Assembly: GCF_016925635.1 (NCBI RefSeq) | Contig: NZ_CP070490.1 | Location: 1,550,001 to 1,614,000, forward strand | From: Lysinibacillus fusiformis | Lineage (GTDB): Bacteria; Bacillota; Bacilli; Bacillales_A; Planococcaceae | Direction: 5' to 3' | DNA: 64,000 nucleotides | Shown here: in pieces, positions 8,196 to 17,911 of the stretch | Position numbering within the stretch: position 1 is the stretch's first letter | Layout: each line of letters begins with the position of its first letter | Position numbers and translations under genes: made by a program | Notes under the pieces: generated by a model | Told to the model about the DNA's origin: nothing | The model's input: the letters and a program-made list of their open reading frames with translations, nothing else | The model's database searches: none

Positions 8196-9836
8196 ATGAA
8201 TAAATTTAAGGTAAACATTTCAGGAATGACTTGTACGGGTTGTGAAAAACACGTAGAATCAGCACTTGAAAAGATAGGTGCTAAAAATATTGAGTCTAGT
8301 TATCGTCGTGGTGAAGCAGTATTTGAACTGCCCGATGATATTGAGGTTGAAAGTGCAATAAAGGCGATTGATGAAGCAAATTACCAAGCCGGAGAAATTG
8401 AAGAAGTATCATCACTAGAAAACGTGGCGTTAATTAATGAAGACAATTATGACCTTCTTATTATTGGTTCTGGTGCTGCTGCCTTTTCTTCGGCAATTAA
8501 AGCTATAGAATACGGTGCAAAAGTTGGAATGATTGAGCGTGGAACGGTTGGGGGAACCTGTGTGAATATTGGCTGTGTTCCGTCAAAAACTCTTCTTAGG
8601 GCAGGGGAAATCAATCATTTATCAAAAGACAATCCGTTTATAGGTTTACAAACATCCGCTGGAGAAGTGGATTTAGCTAGTTTAATCACGCAAAAGGATA
8701 AATTGGTGAGCGAACTTCGGAATCAAAAATATATGGATTTAATTGATGAATATAATTTTGATTTAATTAAAGGTGAAGCAAAATTCGTTGATGCTAGTAC
8801 GGTTGAGGTCAATGGGGCAAAGTTATCTGCAAAACGCTTTTTAATTGCAACAGGTGCATCGCCTTCGTTGCCCCAAATTTCAGGACTTGAAAAAATGGAC
8901 TATTTAACTAGTACAACACTTCTTGAGTTAAAGAAAATACCAAAACGATTAACTGTAATTGGTTCAGGATACATTGGAATGGAGCTTGGACAACTATTTC
9001 ATCATTTAGGTTCAGAAATAACGCTTATGCAAAGAAGTGAGCGACTTTTAAAGGAGTATGATCCTGAGATTTCAGAGTCAGTTGAAAAAGCGTTAATTGA
9101 ACAGGGTATAAACCTTGTCAAAGGGGCAACTTTTGAGCGTGTTGAACAAAGTGGAGAGATAAAAAGGGTTTACGTAACAGTAAATGGCAGTAGAGAAGTC
9201 ATTGAATCAGATCAGTTACTTGTTGCCACTGGAAGAAAACCAAATACGGATTCTTTAAATTTAAGTGCAGCAGGTGTTGAAACTGGAAAAAATAATGAAA
9301 TCCTGATCAATGATTTTGGTCAAACAAGTAATGAAAAGATTTATGCAGCAGGAGATGTGACTTTAGGACCACAATTTGTATATGTAGCAGCCTATGAAGG
9401 TGGAATTATTACTGATAATGCTATTGGTGGATTAAACAAAAAAATAGATTTATCGGTAGTTCCTGCTGTTACGTTTACGAATCCGACGGTTGCAACGGTT
9501 GGTTTAACAGAAGAACAAGCAAAAGAGAAAGGGTATGATGTGAAGACATCTGTATTACCTTTAGATGCTGTTCCAAGAGCAATTGTAAACCGTGAAACAA
9601 CCGGTGTATTTAAACTAGTAGCAGATGCAGAAACACTAAAAGTATTAGGGGTTCATATTGTATCTGAGAATGCAGGAGATGTCATCTATGCAGCATCATT
9701 AGCTGTTAAATTTGGCTTAACGATAGAAGATTTAACAGAAACCCTAGCACCATATTTAACAATGGCTGAAGGGCTAAAATTAGCTGCACTTACGTTCGAT
9801 AAAGATATTTCGAAATTATCTTGTTGTGCAGGCTAA
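8196..9836 (+). CDS. merA: Mercuric reductase MerA
   Basis: The 546-residue flavoprotein reduces Hg(II) to volatile Hg(0) with NADPH in the cytosol. It has one N-terminal HMA domain with Cys13/16 (G-M-T-C-T-G-C) and an FAD-binding G-S-G-A-A-A. The redox disulfide is Cys122/127 in T-C-V-N-I-G-C-V-P. It has a second dinucleotide fold (G-S-G-Y-I-G-M-E) and the C-terminal Cys543-Cys544 pair that hands Hg(II) to the active site of the partner subunit. All key residues are present. A strong AAAGGAG precedes the start. No merT, merP, merE or merB homologue lies between merR and merA or after merA, so this is a minimal module ending at an insertion sequence. Confidence 0.97.
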   Translation: MNKFKVNISGMTCTGCEKHVESALEKIGAKNIESSYRRGEAVFELPDDIEVESAIKAIDEANYQAGEIEEVSSLENVALINEDNYDLLIIGSGAAAFSSAIKAIEYGAKVGMIERGTVGGTCVNIGCVPSKTLLRAGEINHLSKDNPFIGLQTSAGEVDLASLITQKDKLVSELRNQKYMDLIDEYNFDLIKGEAKFVDASTVEVNGAKLSAKRFLIATGASPSLPQISGLEKMDYLTSTTLLELKKIPKRLTVIGSGYIGMELGQLFHHLGSEITLMQRSERLLKEYDPEISESVEKALIEQGINLVKGATFERVEQSGEIKRVYVTVNGSREVIESDQLLVATGRKPNTDSLNLSAAGVETGKNNEILINDFGQTSNEKIYAAGDVTLGPQFVYVAAYEGGIITDNAIGGLNKKIDLSVVPAVTFTNPTVATVGLTEEQAKEKGYDVKTSVLPLDAVPRAIVNRETTGVFKLVADAETLKVLGVHIVSENAGDVIYAASLAVKFGLTIEDLTETLAPYLTMAEGLKLAALTFDKDISKLSCCAG

Positions 9837-9886
9837 GGGAACTTTTTTACAACTCCCTATTCAAGTGAACCAGCTAATGCTTTAAG

Positions 9887-11340
9887 GGATTTTCTAAGTG
9901 CATTTGTGGTCACAAAAATAATTTAACACTGATGATTTCGACATCAAATCTATAATTGATACCTTAACACCGCAGAGTAATAAAGGATGAATAATATGTC
10001 AGACTTATTATCCCTACCAGACATTAAAACAATAGAACCGCCACAAGAAAATGAAACCGATATGATGTTTAAAGTTGAAGCAGTCGGACCACCTGAACGT
10101 TGTCCTGAATGTGGTTTTGACAAGTTGTACAAACACAGTTCAAGAAATCAACTAATTATGGATTTGCCCATTCGTTTAAAGCGAGTGGGCTTACAATTGA
10201 ACCGTAGACGATACAAGTGTCGTGAATGCGGATCTACCTTCTGGGAACGCCTAATATCTGTAGATGAAAAGCGTAGTATGACCAAAAGGCTTTTAAAGTC
10301 CATTCAAGAGCAATCCATGTCTAAGACCTTTGTAGAAGTCGCAGAAAGCGTTGGTGTTGACGAGAAAACCATTAGGAACGTTTTTAAGGACTATGTGGCA
10401 CTCAAAGAACGTGAATACCAGTTTGAAACTCCTAAGTGGCTTGGGATAGACGAGATACATATTATCCGTAGACCTCGGCTTGTATTGACTAATATTGAAC
10501 GCAGGACTATTTATGACATCAAGCCTAACCGTAACAAGGAAACAGTCATCCAACGTCTTTCAGAAATCAGTGACAGGACTTACATTGAGTACGTCACAAT
10601 GGATATGTGGAAGCCCTACAAAGACGCAGTGAACACTATCCTTCCACACGCTAAAGTTGTCGTAGATAAGTTTCATGTAGTTAGAATGGCTAATCAAGCC
10701 TTAGATAACGTCAGAAAGTCTTTGAAAGCCCATATGAGCCAAAAAGAAAGACGTACCCTTATGCGTGAAAGGTTTATCCTTCTAAAGCGTAAACACGATC
10801 TAAATGAACGTGAATCATTCCTCTTAGATACTTGGTTAGGTAATCTTCCTGCTTTAAAAGAAGCCTATGAACTCAAAGAAGAGTTTTACTGGATATGGGA
10901 TACTCCTGATCCAGATGAAGGTCATCTTCGTTATAGTCAATGGAGACACCGTTGTATGTCCAGCAACTCTAAAGACGCATATAAAGACCTCGTGAGAGCC
11001 GTAGACAACTGGCATGTCGAAATATTCAACTACTTTGATAAAAGGCTCACTAATGCTTATACGGAGTCAATTAACAGCATTATTAGGCAGGTAGAGCGAA
11101 TGGGTAGAGGTTACTCGTTTGATGCCTTACGAGCCAAAATCCTTTTCAATGAGAAGCTCCATAAAAAGCGTAAGCCACGATTTAATTCAAGTGCTTTCAA
11201 TAAAGCTATGTTATACGATACTTTCAATTGGTATGAAGTGAATGATCACGACATTACAGACAACTTTGGTGTCGATTTTTCCACACTTATTAAGAATTTG
11301 GAGAAGGGTGATTTATAAGCCCTTTTCCACCATAAAATCC
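9887..11340 (+). mobile_element. ISL3-family insertion sequence (ends approximate)
   Basis: The element carries a single transposase gene. The proposed termini share GGATTTT at 9887-9893 and its complement at 11334-11340, with weaker similarity inward (T..GTG.A). This gives a length of about 1.45 kb, normal for ISL3. No 8-bp target duplication is visible at these ends, so either the ends are misplaced or the insertion has been rearranged. Confidence 0.55.
9987..11318 (+). CDS. ISL3-family transposase
   Basis: The 443-residue protein has the ISL3 layout. An N-terminal zinc-finger-like domain has C-P-E-C and, 40 residues later, C-R-E-C-G-S-T-F-W. A helix-turn-helix follows. The DDE catalytic core has Asp in W-L-G-I-D-E-I-H, Asp in V-T-M-D-M-W-K-P-Y, and Glu in A-Y-T-E-S-I-N-S. 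The closing R-M-G-R-G-Y-S-F-D motif is typical of ISL3. It is full length, without frameshift, so the IS may be active. It lies 150 bp downstream of merA on the same strand and could receive read-through from the mer promoter. Confidence 0.93.
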   Translation: MNNMSDLLSLPDIKTIEPPQENETDMMFKVEAVGPPERCPECGFDKLYKHSSRNQLIMDLPIRLKRVGLQLNRRRYKCRECGSTFWERLISVDEKRSMTKRLLKSIQEQSMSKTFVEVAESVGVDEKTIRNVFKDYVALKEREYQFETPKWLGIDEIHIIRRPRLVLTNIERRTIYDIKPNRNKETVIQRLSEISDRTYIEYVTMDMWKPYKDAVNTILPHAKVVVDKFHVVRMANQALDNVRKSLKAHMSQKERRTLMRERFILLKRKHDLNERESFLLDTWLGNLPALKEAYELKEEFYWIWDTPDPDEGHLRYSQWRHRCMSSNSKDAYKDLVRAVDNWHVEIFNYFDKRLTNAYTESINSIIRQVERMGRGYSFDALRAKILFNEKLHKKRKPRFNSSAFNKAMLYDTFNWYEVNDHDITDNFGVDFSTLIKNLEKGDL

Positions 11341-11350
11341 GAATACCCTA

Positions 11351-11704
11351 TTAAACTAAGAGAAGCTTCATGAGACCTATCATCATACTAATTATGATTC
11401 CCATTCCTATGATTGAATAACTAATTACTTTTAAGTCATCTTTTTTTTGCAATCGACAGTATTTTTTATAACTAACTTCTCCATTTGCGAACATAAGACC
11501 AAATTGATCAGGTTTAATTGAATAAAATACACCATTCTCGTCTTCTAAAATTAGTTTTGTTATAAGGTTCTCCCCGTTCGATTTTTGATTATGAGTATTG
11601 CTTCTCGAGCCTTCAATCCTCACCACTTTGTATATGGAGTTCCCCAAAATCTTTTCTGTTATATGAAAAGCTTGATCTTCTATAAAGTTGTTATTTATAC
11701 ACAC
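11351..11704 (-). CDS. Hypothetical protein with C-terminal membrane segment
   Basis: I do not recognise this 117-residue protein. The first 85 residues are polar, with no signal peptide. The last 25 form one hydrophobic helix (I-S-Y-S-I-I-G-M-G-I-I-I-S-M-M-I-G-L), so it is probably tail-anchored. It starts at GTG 11704 behind a GAGGGGGGAT site. It lies between the right edge of the insertion sequence and the terminator of the CopB-like gene. Confidence 0.5.
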   Translation of the reverse strand: MCINNNFIEDQAFHITEKILGNSIYKVVRIEGSRSNTHNQKSNGENLITKLILEDENGVFYSIKPDQFGLMFANGEVSYKKYCRLQKKDDLKVISYSIIGMGIIISMMIGLMKLLLV

Positions 11705-11809
11705 TTATATCCCCCCTCTGTTCACTAAGCTTCTGATATACTATATGTAAAATTTAATATATAGTTTTAACTAATCAGGAAATTGGAATCTTTTTTTTAC
11801 AATATAATA

Positions 11810-11840
11810 AAAATTCGTCAAATTATATTTGACGAATTTT
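11810..11840. terminator. Terminator of the CopB-like gene
   Basis: A perfect 13-bp stem (AAAATTCGTCAAA / TTTGACGAATTTT) with a 5-nt loop and T-rich flanks on both strands. It follows the minus-strand CopB-like stop codon. Confidence 0.85.
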
Positions 11841-11855
11841 TTGCTTCATCTTTAC

Positions 11856-13958
11856 TTATTCGATTTTGAGCAATTGTGCATTTATTGCACATATAATCGT
11901 ACTTAAGGACATGACAGCAGCTCCAATTGCAGGTGTAATAACAATACCTACACTATATAAAACGCCTGCAGCTAGTGGAATTGCAAGAATGTTATAACCA
12001 GCTGCCCACCCTAAATTTTGGACCATTTTTTTATGACTAGCTTTCGATAGCTTTAATGTATTCAGAATGTCCTCTGGATTGCTGTTTACCAGTACTACAT
12101 CTGCAGTTTCAATGGCCACATCTGTGCCTGCACCGATCGCAATACCTAAATCTGATTCAGCCAGTGCAGGCGCATCATTAACACCGTCACCAACCATTGC
12201 AACTTTCGAATTTTCTTCTTTTAGTCCTTTCACCTTATTAGCTTTTTCATGGGGTAATACTTCAGCAATAACTTTCGTCATGCCTAGTTTTTCACCAACA
12301 TATTTTGCTACACGCACGTTATCACCTGTCATCATAACGGTTTCAATACCTAAATCACTCAATTCTTTTATAACCTTATAAGAGGAATCCCTTATTATGT
12401 CTGCTAAAGCAATCATGCCTAAAAATACATTATCCTTTAATATAAAAATAACGGTTTTACCTTGTTGTGCAAGTTTTTCGTAAGTACTTTCATCGAAGCT
12501 AATATTTTTTTCTTTTAAAACATTTGGACTAACAATTGCAATTTCAGACCCGTTAACATTAGCCACTAACCCTTTACCTGTTAAATTTTTAAAACCTTTT
12601 ACTTCAGATACTTTTATATTTTGCTTCTTACCCTCTTTTACAATTCCCTTTGCTATTGGATGTTCAGATTGAATTTCTACAGAGTAAGCAAGCTTTAATA
12701 ATTCTTTTTCGCTAACCCCTGTAACTGGATGAATATCCGTTATACCAAAATTACCTTCAGTTAAGGTACCAGTTTTATCAAACACAATTCTATTGATTTT
12801 AAATGCGTTTTCAAATGAAGTACGATTCCTAATTAATAAACCCTTCTTAGCAGCAATAGATGTAGAACGTGATGTTACTAAAGGAGTAGCTAGACCTAAA
12901 GCATGAGGACAAGCAATTATTAAAACTGTCACCATTCTTTCTAATGCAAAATCAAAGTCATCTGTTGACCACCAATAAACCAGTGTGATAATACCTGCAA
13001 CAATAGCGACATAGAATAACCATTTAGCGGCTGTATCAGCAAATCCTTGAGCTTTTGATTTAGTTTTTTCTGCATCGCTTACTAATTGGATTACTTGTGC
13101 AAGATAAGTGTCACTGCCTGTTTTACTAACATTTATTTTTAGTACACCCTCTCCATTAATTGAACCCCCAATGGCCTCCATACCTACCTTTTTTTCAATA
13201 GGAATTGATTCCCCAGTTAACATCGATTCATCAACTGTAGAGTGTCCTTCAAAAACTATTCCATCAATGGGAATTTTCTCGCCTGGTTTTACTAGTATTT
13301 GATCACCTGGTTTTAAATCTTCAACAGATACTTCAATAAGGTTGCCTGATGCATCTAACTTATGAGCTTCTTTAGGCATTAATTTAATTAACTCTTCTAA
13401 TGCTTTTGAAGCACCCATTATTGATCTCATTTCGATCCAATGTCCAAGAAGCATAATAACAATTAAGGTTGCTAATTCAAAAAAGAAGTCACTTCCTTCA
13501 ATGAAAAATGCTGTTAGTGAACTATAGACATAAGCTGTTACGATAGCAAGAGTAATTAATAGCATCATCCCAGGAGTTCTATTTTTCAATTCACTCCATG
13601 CTCCAAGTAAAAATGGTTTTCCTCCATAGAAAAAGACTATTGTTGAAAGTAAGAATAGTAATAATGTGTCACCAGCAAAATTTACTTTATATCCAAGAAG
13701 CATCTGAATCATCATGGATAAATATGATATTGGAATCGTTAATACTAAAGATACCCAAAACCTTTTCTTAAAATCAGAAATCGAATGACCATGGTGTTTG
13801 TTGTTACCCTCGCTTTGATTATGTTGATGATGATTGTGTTCATTATTTTTCTTATTGTTAGGGCTGTAATTTTCATGAACATCTTGCATATGATTTGTTA
13901 TTGGTTCATGCGAAACATTATGATTGTGGATGTGGTCTCTTTTTTCTTTTCTCTCCAT
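11856..13958 (-). CDS. copB: CopB-type heavy-metal P-type ATPase (P1B-3, CPH motif)
   Basis: The 700-residue ATPase differs from the CopA here in two ways. Its ion site is C-P-H (I-A-C-P-H-A-L-G-L), and its N terminus is a His-rich tail of about 75 residues (H-N-H-N..., H-N-H-H-Q-H-N, K-H-H-G-H) instead of HMA domains. These mark the CopB group, which exports Cu(II), Cu(I) or Ag(I). The catalytic D-K-T-G-T, T-G-E-S, S-E-H-P and G-D-G-V-N-D motifs are intact. The ATG at 13958 has GAGGAG nine bases upstream; the TTG one codon earlier is less likely. No CsoR-like box was found upstream, so its control may differ from that of copA. Confidence 0.92.
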   Translation of the reverse strand: MERKEKRDHIHNHNVSHEPITNHMQDVHENYSPNNKKNNEHNHHQHNQSEGNNKHHGHSISDFKKRFWVSLVLTIPISYLSMMIQMLLGYKVNFAGDTLLLFLLSTIVFFYGGKPFLLGAWSELKNRTPGMMLLITLAIVTAYVYSSLTAFFIEGSDFFFELATLIVIMLLGHWIEMRSIMGASKALEELIKLMPKEAHKLDASGNLIEVSVEDLKPGDQILVKPGEKIPIDGIVFEGHSTVDESMLTGESIPIEKKVGMEAIGGSINGEGVLKINVSKTGSDTYLAQVIQLVSDAEKTKSKAQGFADTAAKWLFYVAIVAGIITLVYWWSTDDFDFALERMVTVLIIACPHALGLATPLVTSRSTSIAAKKGLLIRNRTSFENAFKINRIVFDKTGTLTEGNFGITDIHPVTGVSEKELLKLAYSVEIQSEHPIAKGIVKEGKKQNIKVSEVKGFKNLTGKGLVANVNGSEIAIVSPNVLKEKNISFDESTYEKLAQQGKTVIFILKDNVFLGMIALADIIRDSSYKVIKELSDLGIETVMMTGDNVRVAKYVGEKLGMTKVIAEVLPHEKANKVKGLKEENSKVAMVGDGVNDAPALAESDLGIAIGAGTDVAIETADVVLVNSNPEDILNTLKLSKASHKKMVQNLGWAAGYNILAIPLAAGVLYSVGIVITPAIGAAVMSLSTIICAINAQLLKIE

Positions 13959-14143
13959 CAAATATCACTCCTCTAAATATAAATCAGATGTGTACTATTT
14001 TTTTAGTGAATGTTCCCTCATTTTTCTTGAATTCATTTCTCCTAGGTTTCCTAGAAAAAATATTTCTTATTTAATCTTAATTTACCCCAAAGTTATGCAA
14101 AAATTATGAATTGTAATTTGAATAAAATTATTATTTAACAAAA

Positions 14144-14176
14144 AAAGAATGAGGATAAAAATGTACCTCATTCTTT
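14144..14176 (-). terminator. Terminator of the D,D-carboxypeptidase gene
   Basis: A perfect 11-bp stem (AAAGAATGAGG / CCTCATTCTTT) followed on the minus strand by TTTTTG. Confidence 0.85.
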
Positions 14177-14184
14177 GTCTTAAT

Positions 14185-15357
14185 TTATATTAATTTCTTC
14201 TTTCGAATAAACTTTAAATAGATGAATAGGACGAAAATAAACATTACGCTAAATTTTGTGTACACCGATGCATCCTGATTTAAATTCGAGTCCTCTGTGT
14301 CTTTATGAGTTACATTTTTATTTATTTTACTATTGGCATTTTCTAACTGAAAAGATGCGATAGTATCCTGATTTTGATTTAATAGCTCTAAATGACCCTT
14401 TCCAGAGATTCTTTGACTAACTGTTTCATGTTGTAAAACTATATAATCGAGTTTTTCTTTGGTCTTAAAGGACATTTCATCAATTTTATATATTTTTCCC
14501 ATCGGAATATTCCTAGACTCAAAATTCTCAAATGCATAATCAAGAAGTTCTATTGTATCGTTATAGGCCATGTCTTCTGTTTGCGCTTTAAGCGTTACGA
14601 CAATAACCGATATATCGTTTCTTGTTGCTGTTGTTATAAGAGTTATTCCTGATTCATCAACATATCCAGTCTTTCCACCCGTTATTCCTTCATAAGGTCG
14701 CTCTCTCATTAATTTATGATGACTATAAAGAGTAGTATCCCACGATTTGCCATCCCAATTAAGTTCCTTTAGACCAAAAATTTTACGAAACTCCTTATTT
14801 TGCATTGCGTATTTCGTAATTTTTGCTAAATCTTGTGCAGTAGTTTTATGATCTGGATCATATAGTCCATGGGGATTTACAAAGTTCGTATTTTGTATTC
14901 CAATATTCTCTAAATATTTATTTATACTAGTCGAAAACTGTTTTACAGACCCATCCAAATGCTCAGCAATAGCAATACCTGCATCATTACCAGAATTCAC
15001 AAGTAAGCCTTGAATAAGCTTTCTTAGATTAACCTTTTCTCCTTCTTCTAAAAAAACCCTAGTTCCTTCAACTTCTCTAGCATTTTTACTAATTGTGACA
15101 ATGTCTTCTAGGTTCCCTTTTTCAATTGCATATATTGCAGTTGCTATCTTTGTTAAGCTAGCAGGAGCCATCTTCTGATTTGGATTTTTTTCATATAAAA
15201 TTCGCCCCGTTTTTTCATCTATTAATATAGCAGCTTCACTGCTAATCAAAGGAGATTCGACCTTCATTGCGCCATGAACTCTATAAACAAAATTTGAACC
15301 TAGTATTAAGAAGATTACTACTAAAATCGCAACCTTTTTTATTAAATGTGTTTCCAT
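14185..15357 (-). CDS. D-alanyl-D-alanine carboxypeptidase (peptidase S11, DacA/PBP5-like)
   Basis: The 390-residue protein removes the terminal D-Ala of peptidoglycan stem pentapeptides outside the membrane. It has an N-terminal hydrophobic signal and the three penicillin-binding motifs: S67-L-T-K70, S122-G-N124 and K229-T-G231. After the catalytic domain there is a PBP5-like C-terminal domain, then a membrane helix near the C terminus with a basic K-K-K tail, so it is held at the membrane at both ends or after cleavage. It lies downstream of the redox/two-component cluster with a 165-bp gap. Two direct repeats TGGAGAA with an 11-bp period lie 50-68 bp upstream of the start; a related site precedes ccdA. 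Confidence 0.9.
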   Translation of the reverse strand: METHLIKKVAILVVIFLILGSNFVYRVHGAMKVESPLISSEAAILIDEKTGRILYEKNPNQKMAPASLTKIATAIYAIEKGNLEDIVTISKNAREVEGTRVFLEEGEKVNLRKLIQGLLVNSGNDAGIAIAEHLDGSVKQFSTSINKYLENIGIQNTNFVNPHGLYDPDHKTTAQDLAKITKYAMQNKEFRKIFGLKELNWDGKSWDTTLYSHHKLMRERPYEGITGGKTGYVDESGITLITTATRNDISVIVVTLKAQTEDMAYNDTIELLDYAFENFESRNIPMGKIYKIDEMSFKTKEKLDYIVLQHETVSQRISGKGHLELLNQNQDTIASFQLENANSKINKNVTHKDTEDSNLNQDASVYTKFSVMFIFVLFIYLKFIRKKKLI

Positions 15358-15404
15358 ATTATTATTCTCCTCATAGTAATCTACACATGTATCTTAGAAA
15401 AAAT

Positions 15405-15425
15405 ATGTGGAGAAAATATGGAGAA
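15405..15425 (-). promoter_or_regulatory. Candidate response-regulator site upstream of the carboxypeptidase gene
   Basis: TGGAGAA occurs at 15408 and again at 15419, an 11-bp period as used by OmpR-family regulators. The 16-bp block ATGTGGAGAAAATATG (15405-15420) recurs with one mismatch upstream of ccdA at 20652. Binding by the neighbouring response regulator is inference. Confidence 0.4.
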
Positions 15426-15522
15426 CAAGTTACGTAATCTAAACTTAACACTTGTAACAATAGTGATTTCTATTAATGTTTGAAAAGCAATGTACTTTTA
15501 TTTGTTTCTAAATTATTTATAT

Positions 15523-16257
15523 TTACATTCCCCAATAAGTAATTGTGTCAAAAATTCCAATAATAAAAAGAGTAACTCCGGCTATTTTTTGAATAAACCT
15601 ACCTACTTTAATACTTTTCTTCATTACTAATCCCTTAATATCAAAGTACCATATAAAAAATAAGATGATGACAAGAGGTATTGATGTTGCCAATCCAAAT
15701 ATTGCAGGTAACACTAATCCATATGAAGTCGACATAACGGTTGGCATTAGCCATACAAAATAGAGTACAAACATTGTTGGACAGAATGCAATTGCAAAAC
15801 TAGCTCCTAGAAAAAAGGAACCAATATAACCTTCTTTTAGTATAGTAGGAACGTTCTTTGAAATTCGATTTAATATTCTTAACTTTATTGTCCCCATTAA
15901 CACAAGTCCGGTAAGTATTAATAGAGGACCAATCAATTTTCGGAAAACCGGAAAGAAATTAATTATTTTGTTTTCAAATGTTTGTCCAAATGCCCACGCC
16001 AACAAACCAATTGCACTATATACTATGACTTTACCCATAATAAACGAAACGATCTCTCTCCAATTACTACCTAATTGGATAGTACGATTACCATATAACG
16101 TAATAGCGCTAATATTTCCAGTCAGTTGACATGGAGCAAATGCACCTATCAACCCAAGGAGGATAGATATAATGATTGGGGAATGCTCATATGAATTTAA
16201 GAATACAGAAACTGGTTCACTTATGGTTTGACTAATTTGAGACATCAAATTATACAT
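15523..16257 (-). CDS. CcdA/DsbD-like membrane thiol-redox protein
   Basis: This protein of about 244 residues has six or seven hydrophobic segments. It carries two membrane Cys in F-A-P-C-Q-L-T-G-N and A-F-C-P-T-M-F, the positions that form the electron-carrying pair in the CcdA/DsbD family. It is distinct in sequence from the second family member in the cluster (19887-20597). It should pass reducing power from cytosolic thioredoxin to extracytoplasmic partners. Its target is unknown; the TlpA-like protein or the beta-propeller lipoprotein are neighbours. The ATG at 16257 has GAAGGGTG upstream and fits better than a GTG three codons earlier. Confidence 0.7.
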   Translation of the reverse strand: MYNLMSQISQTISEPVSVFLNSYEHSPIIISILLGLIGAFAPCQLTGNISAITLYGNRTIQLGSNWREIVSFIMGKVIVYSAIGLLAWAFGQTFENKIINFFPVFRKLIGPLLILTGLVLMGTIKLRILNRISKNVPTILKEGYIGSFFLGASFAIAFCPTMFVLYFVWLMPTVMSTSYGLVLPAIFGLATSIPLVIILFFIWYFDIKGLVMKKSIKVGRFIQKIAGVTLFIIGIFDTITYWGM

Positions 16258-16278
16258 CTCAATCACCCTTCAATAACC

Positions 16279-17205
16279 TTATTTTATTTTTAATTCCCCT
16301 TCTGAAGCTAATTTATCCCACGATTCCCCTTCGTTCTTAGAAAGATAGAAGTTAAGATTATTTGTTACAAAAGTAATTTCTTCTCGATTAGTAGGATTAG
16401 AAGCGATATAAATAATTGGGTCTTGCATTATCTCGTTTGGGAGTTGTATATTTTTTTCTTCTTTACTATCCAATGAGAATGATCTAAGGGAAACAGAATT
16501 TGAGTCATAGTTTGTATAGTAACCCCCATTCTCATTTAAAGTTACGTATGTAACCATTTGAGTAGACTTAAGTAATTTAAAGTTAACTCCATAGTCATTC
16601 GAAACAAAGATTCCATCTTTACTACCAATTGCAACTATTTCTTTTTTGGAAGGGTGAGCTGATAAATTAGAAACAAACTCGGAATTAAAGCCATTCATAG
16701 CTGATTCAGTCCAAGACTTCCCTTCATCAATTGAATAATGCAATCCACCACTCATATTCTCTGTAGGTGTTTCATTAATGACATAGATTGTATTCGAATC
16801 ATAACCAGCTGCAAGATAATGAAAATCAATTTCGCCGTAAAAGGCTAATTGTTCTAGATTTGCTCCTTCATCTGTACTTTTTATAACTCCTAAAGGGTTT
16901 TTAAGGTTTGAGCCTTCCTCAGGATGTCCACTTGAATAGAAGCCATCTTTGACCGCCTGAAAGCCCATATAGTCATGTTTTTGGCTGTTCGCTTCTTCCC
17001 AACCCTTTACACCATATTTATACAATCCTCTATGTGTTGCAATTACAAAATCACTTTTACCATTTATATATCCCAAACCATGTATATGTTCAATTTTTGG
17101 GTTATCCACTTCTTCAAATGAATAACTATCTTTTTCTTTTGAATTACAAGCACTTAAAACTAAAACAATAACTAATAGACCTAACCAAATTTTGTAATTT
17201 TTCAT
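16279..17205 (-). CDS. Beta-propeller (BNR/sialidase-like) lipoprotein
   Basis: The 308-residue protein has a lipoprotein signal with lipobox L-S-A-C at residue 20. The mature part contains several Asp-box-like repeats typical of sialidase/VPS10 propellers (S-T-D-E-G-A-N, S-I-D-E-G-K-S-W, S-N-D-Y-G-V-N-F, S-K-N-E-G-E-S-W). Such proteins are surface exposed, and some are misnamed glycosyl hydrolases. No catalytic residues can be assigned. An early H-I-H-G-L-G motif could bind metal. It lies between the response regulator and the CcdA/DsbD-like gene with gaps of only 12 and 21 bases, so it is surely co-transcribed with them. It may be a sensor or assembly protein of the redox system. Confidence 0.72.
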   Translation of the reverse strand: MKNYKIWLGLLVIVLVLSACNSKEKDSYSFEEVDNPKIEHIHGLGYINGKSDFVIATHRGLYKYGVKGWEEANSQKHDYMGFQAVKDGFYSSGHPEEGSNLKNPLGVIKSTDEGANLEQLAFYGEIDFHYLAAGYDSNTIYVINETPTENMSGGLHYSIDEGKSWTESAMNGFNSEFVSNLSAHPSKKEIVAIGSKDGIFVSNDYGVNFKLLKSTQMVTYVTLNENGGYYTNYDSNSVSLRSFSLDSKEEKNIQLPNEIMQDPIIYIASNPTNREEITFVTNNLNFYLSKNEGESWDKLASEGELKIK

Positions 17206-17217
17206 ACTTTTCTCCTT

Positions 17218-17895
17218 TTAACTCCATTTATACCCTATTCCCCAAACCGTTTTAAGGAACTCATCGGTAGGAAAGTCAGATTTACTTAATTTTTCTCTTA
17301 GATTTCTTATATGTGAATCAACAGTCCGCGTATCTGTATCTGTTTCATATTCCCATGCAGCATGCAGTAATTCCTCTCTTGTAAATGTCTTAGAAGGTCG
17401 AGATATTAATGCTTTTATAATTAAAAATTCTTTTAAAGTAAGTTGCACACTTGAATTTTGGTAGTGTAGAGAATATGTTTCTTTATCTAAAACAAAATCT
17501 TTAAAAGTGATATTTTCATTATCCTTTTCAAATCCGACAATTCTACGCAAAACAGCATTGATTCTTGCTATTAACTCTCTTTCATCGAATGGCTTGGATA
17601 TATAGTCATCTGCACCTAATAAAAGTCCCTTAGCTAAATCAGATTTATCAGCTCTTGCAGTTAGCATTATAATGGGTACTTTTGAAAATTCACGAATAGA
17701 TTCACAAACATCCCATCCATCCATTTCAGGCATCATAACATCTAATAAAACGAGATCGATATTTTCTTTCTTAATTCTCTCTATTGCCTTTATTCCGCTC
17801 TTTTCTTTAATACAGGTATATCCATGTGGAATTAAAAATAATTCGACTAAATCGAGCATTCTTTCTTCATCATCCACAATCAAAATTGTCTGCAT
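17218..17895 (-). CDS. OmpR/PhoB-family response regulator
   Basis: The 225-residue protein has a receiver domain with phospho-acceptor Asp52 (L-L-D-V-M-M-P), acidic D8-D9 and Lys101 (Y-I-S-K-P-F). A winged-helix DNA-binding domain follows (R-T-V-D-S-H-I-R-N-L-R-E-K-L, G-I-G-Y-K-W). It lies 16 bp after the histidine kinase gene, its evident partner. It may bind the repeated ATGTGGAGAA blocks upstream of ccdA and the carboxypeptidase gene, but that is inference. The ligand sensed is unknown; metal or thiol stress is suggested by the neighbours. Confidence 0.92.
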   Translation of the reverse strand: MQTILIVDDEERMLDLVELFLIPHGYTCIKEKSGIKAIERIKKENIDLVLLDVMMPEMDGWDVCESIREFSKVPIIMLTARADKSDLAKGLLLGADDYISKPFDERELIARINAVLRRIVGFEKDNENITFKDFVLDKETYSLHYQNSSVQLTLKEFLIIKALISRPSKTFTREELLHAAWEYETDTDTRTVDSHIRNLREKLSKSDFPTDEFLKTVWGIGYKWS

Positions 17896-17911
17896 ATTTA
17901 ACCTCCATGTG

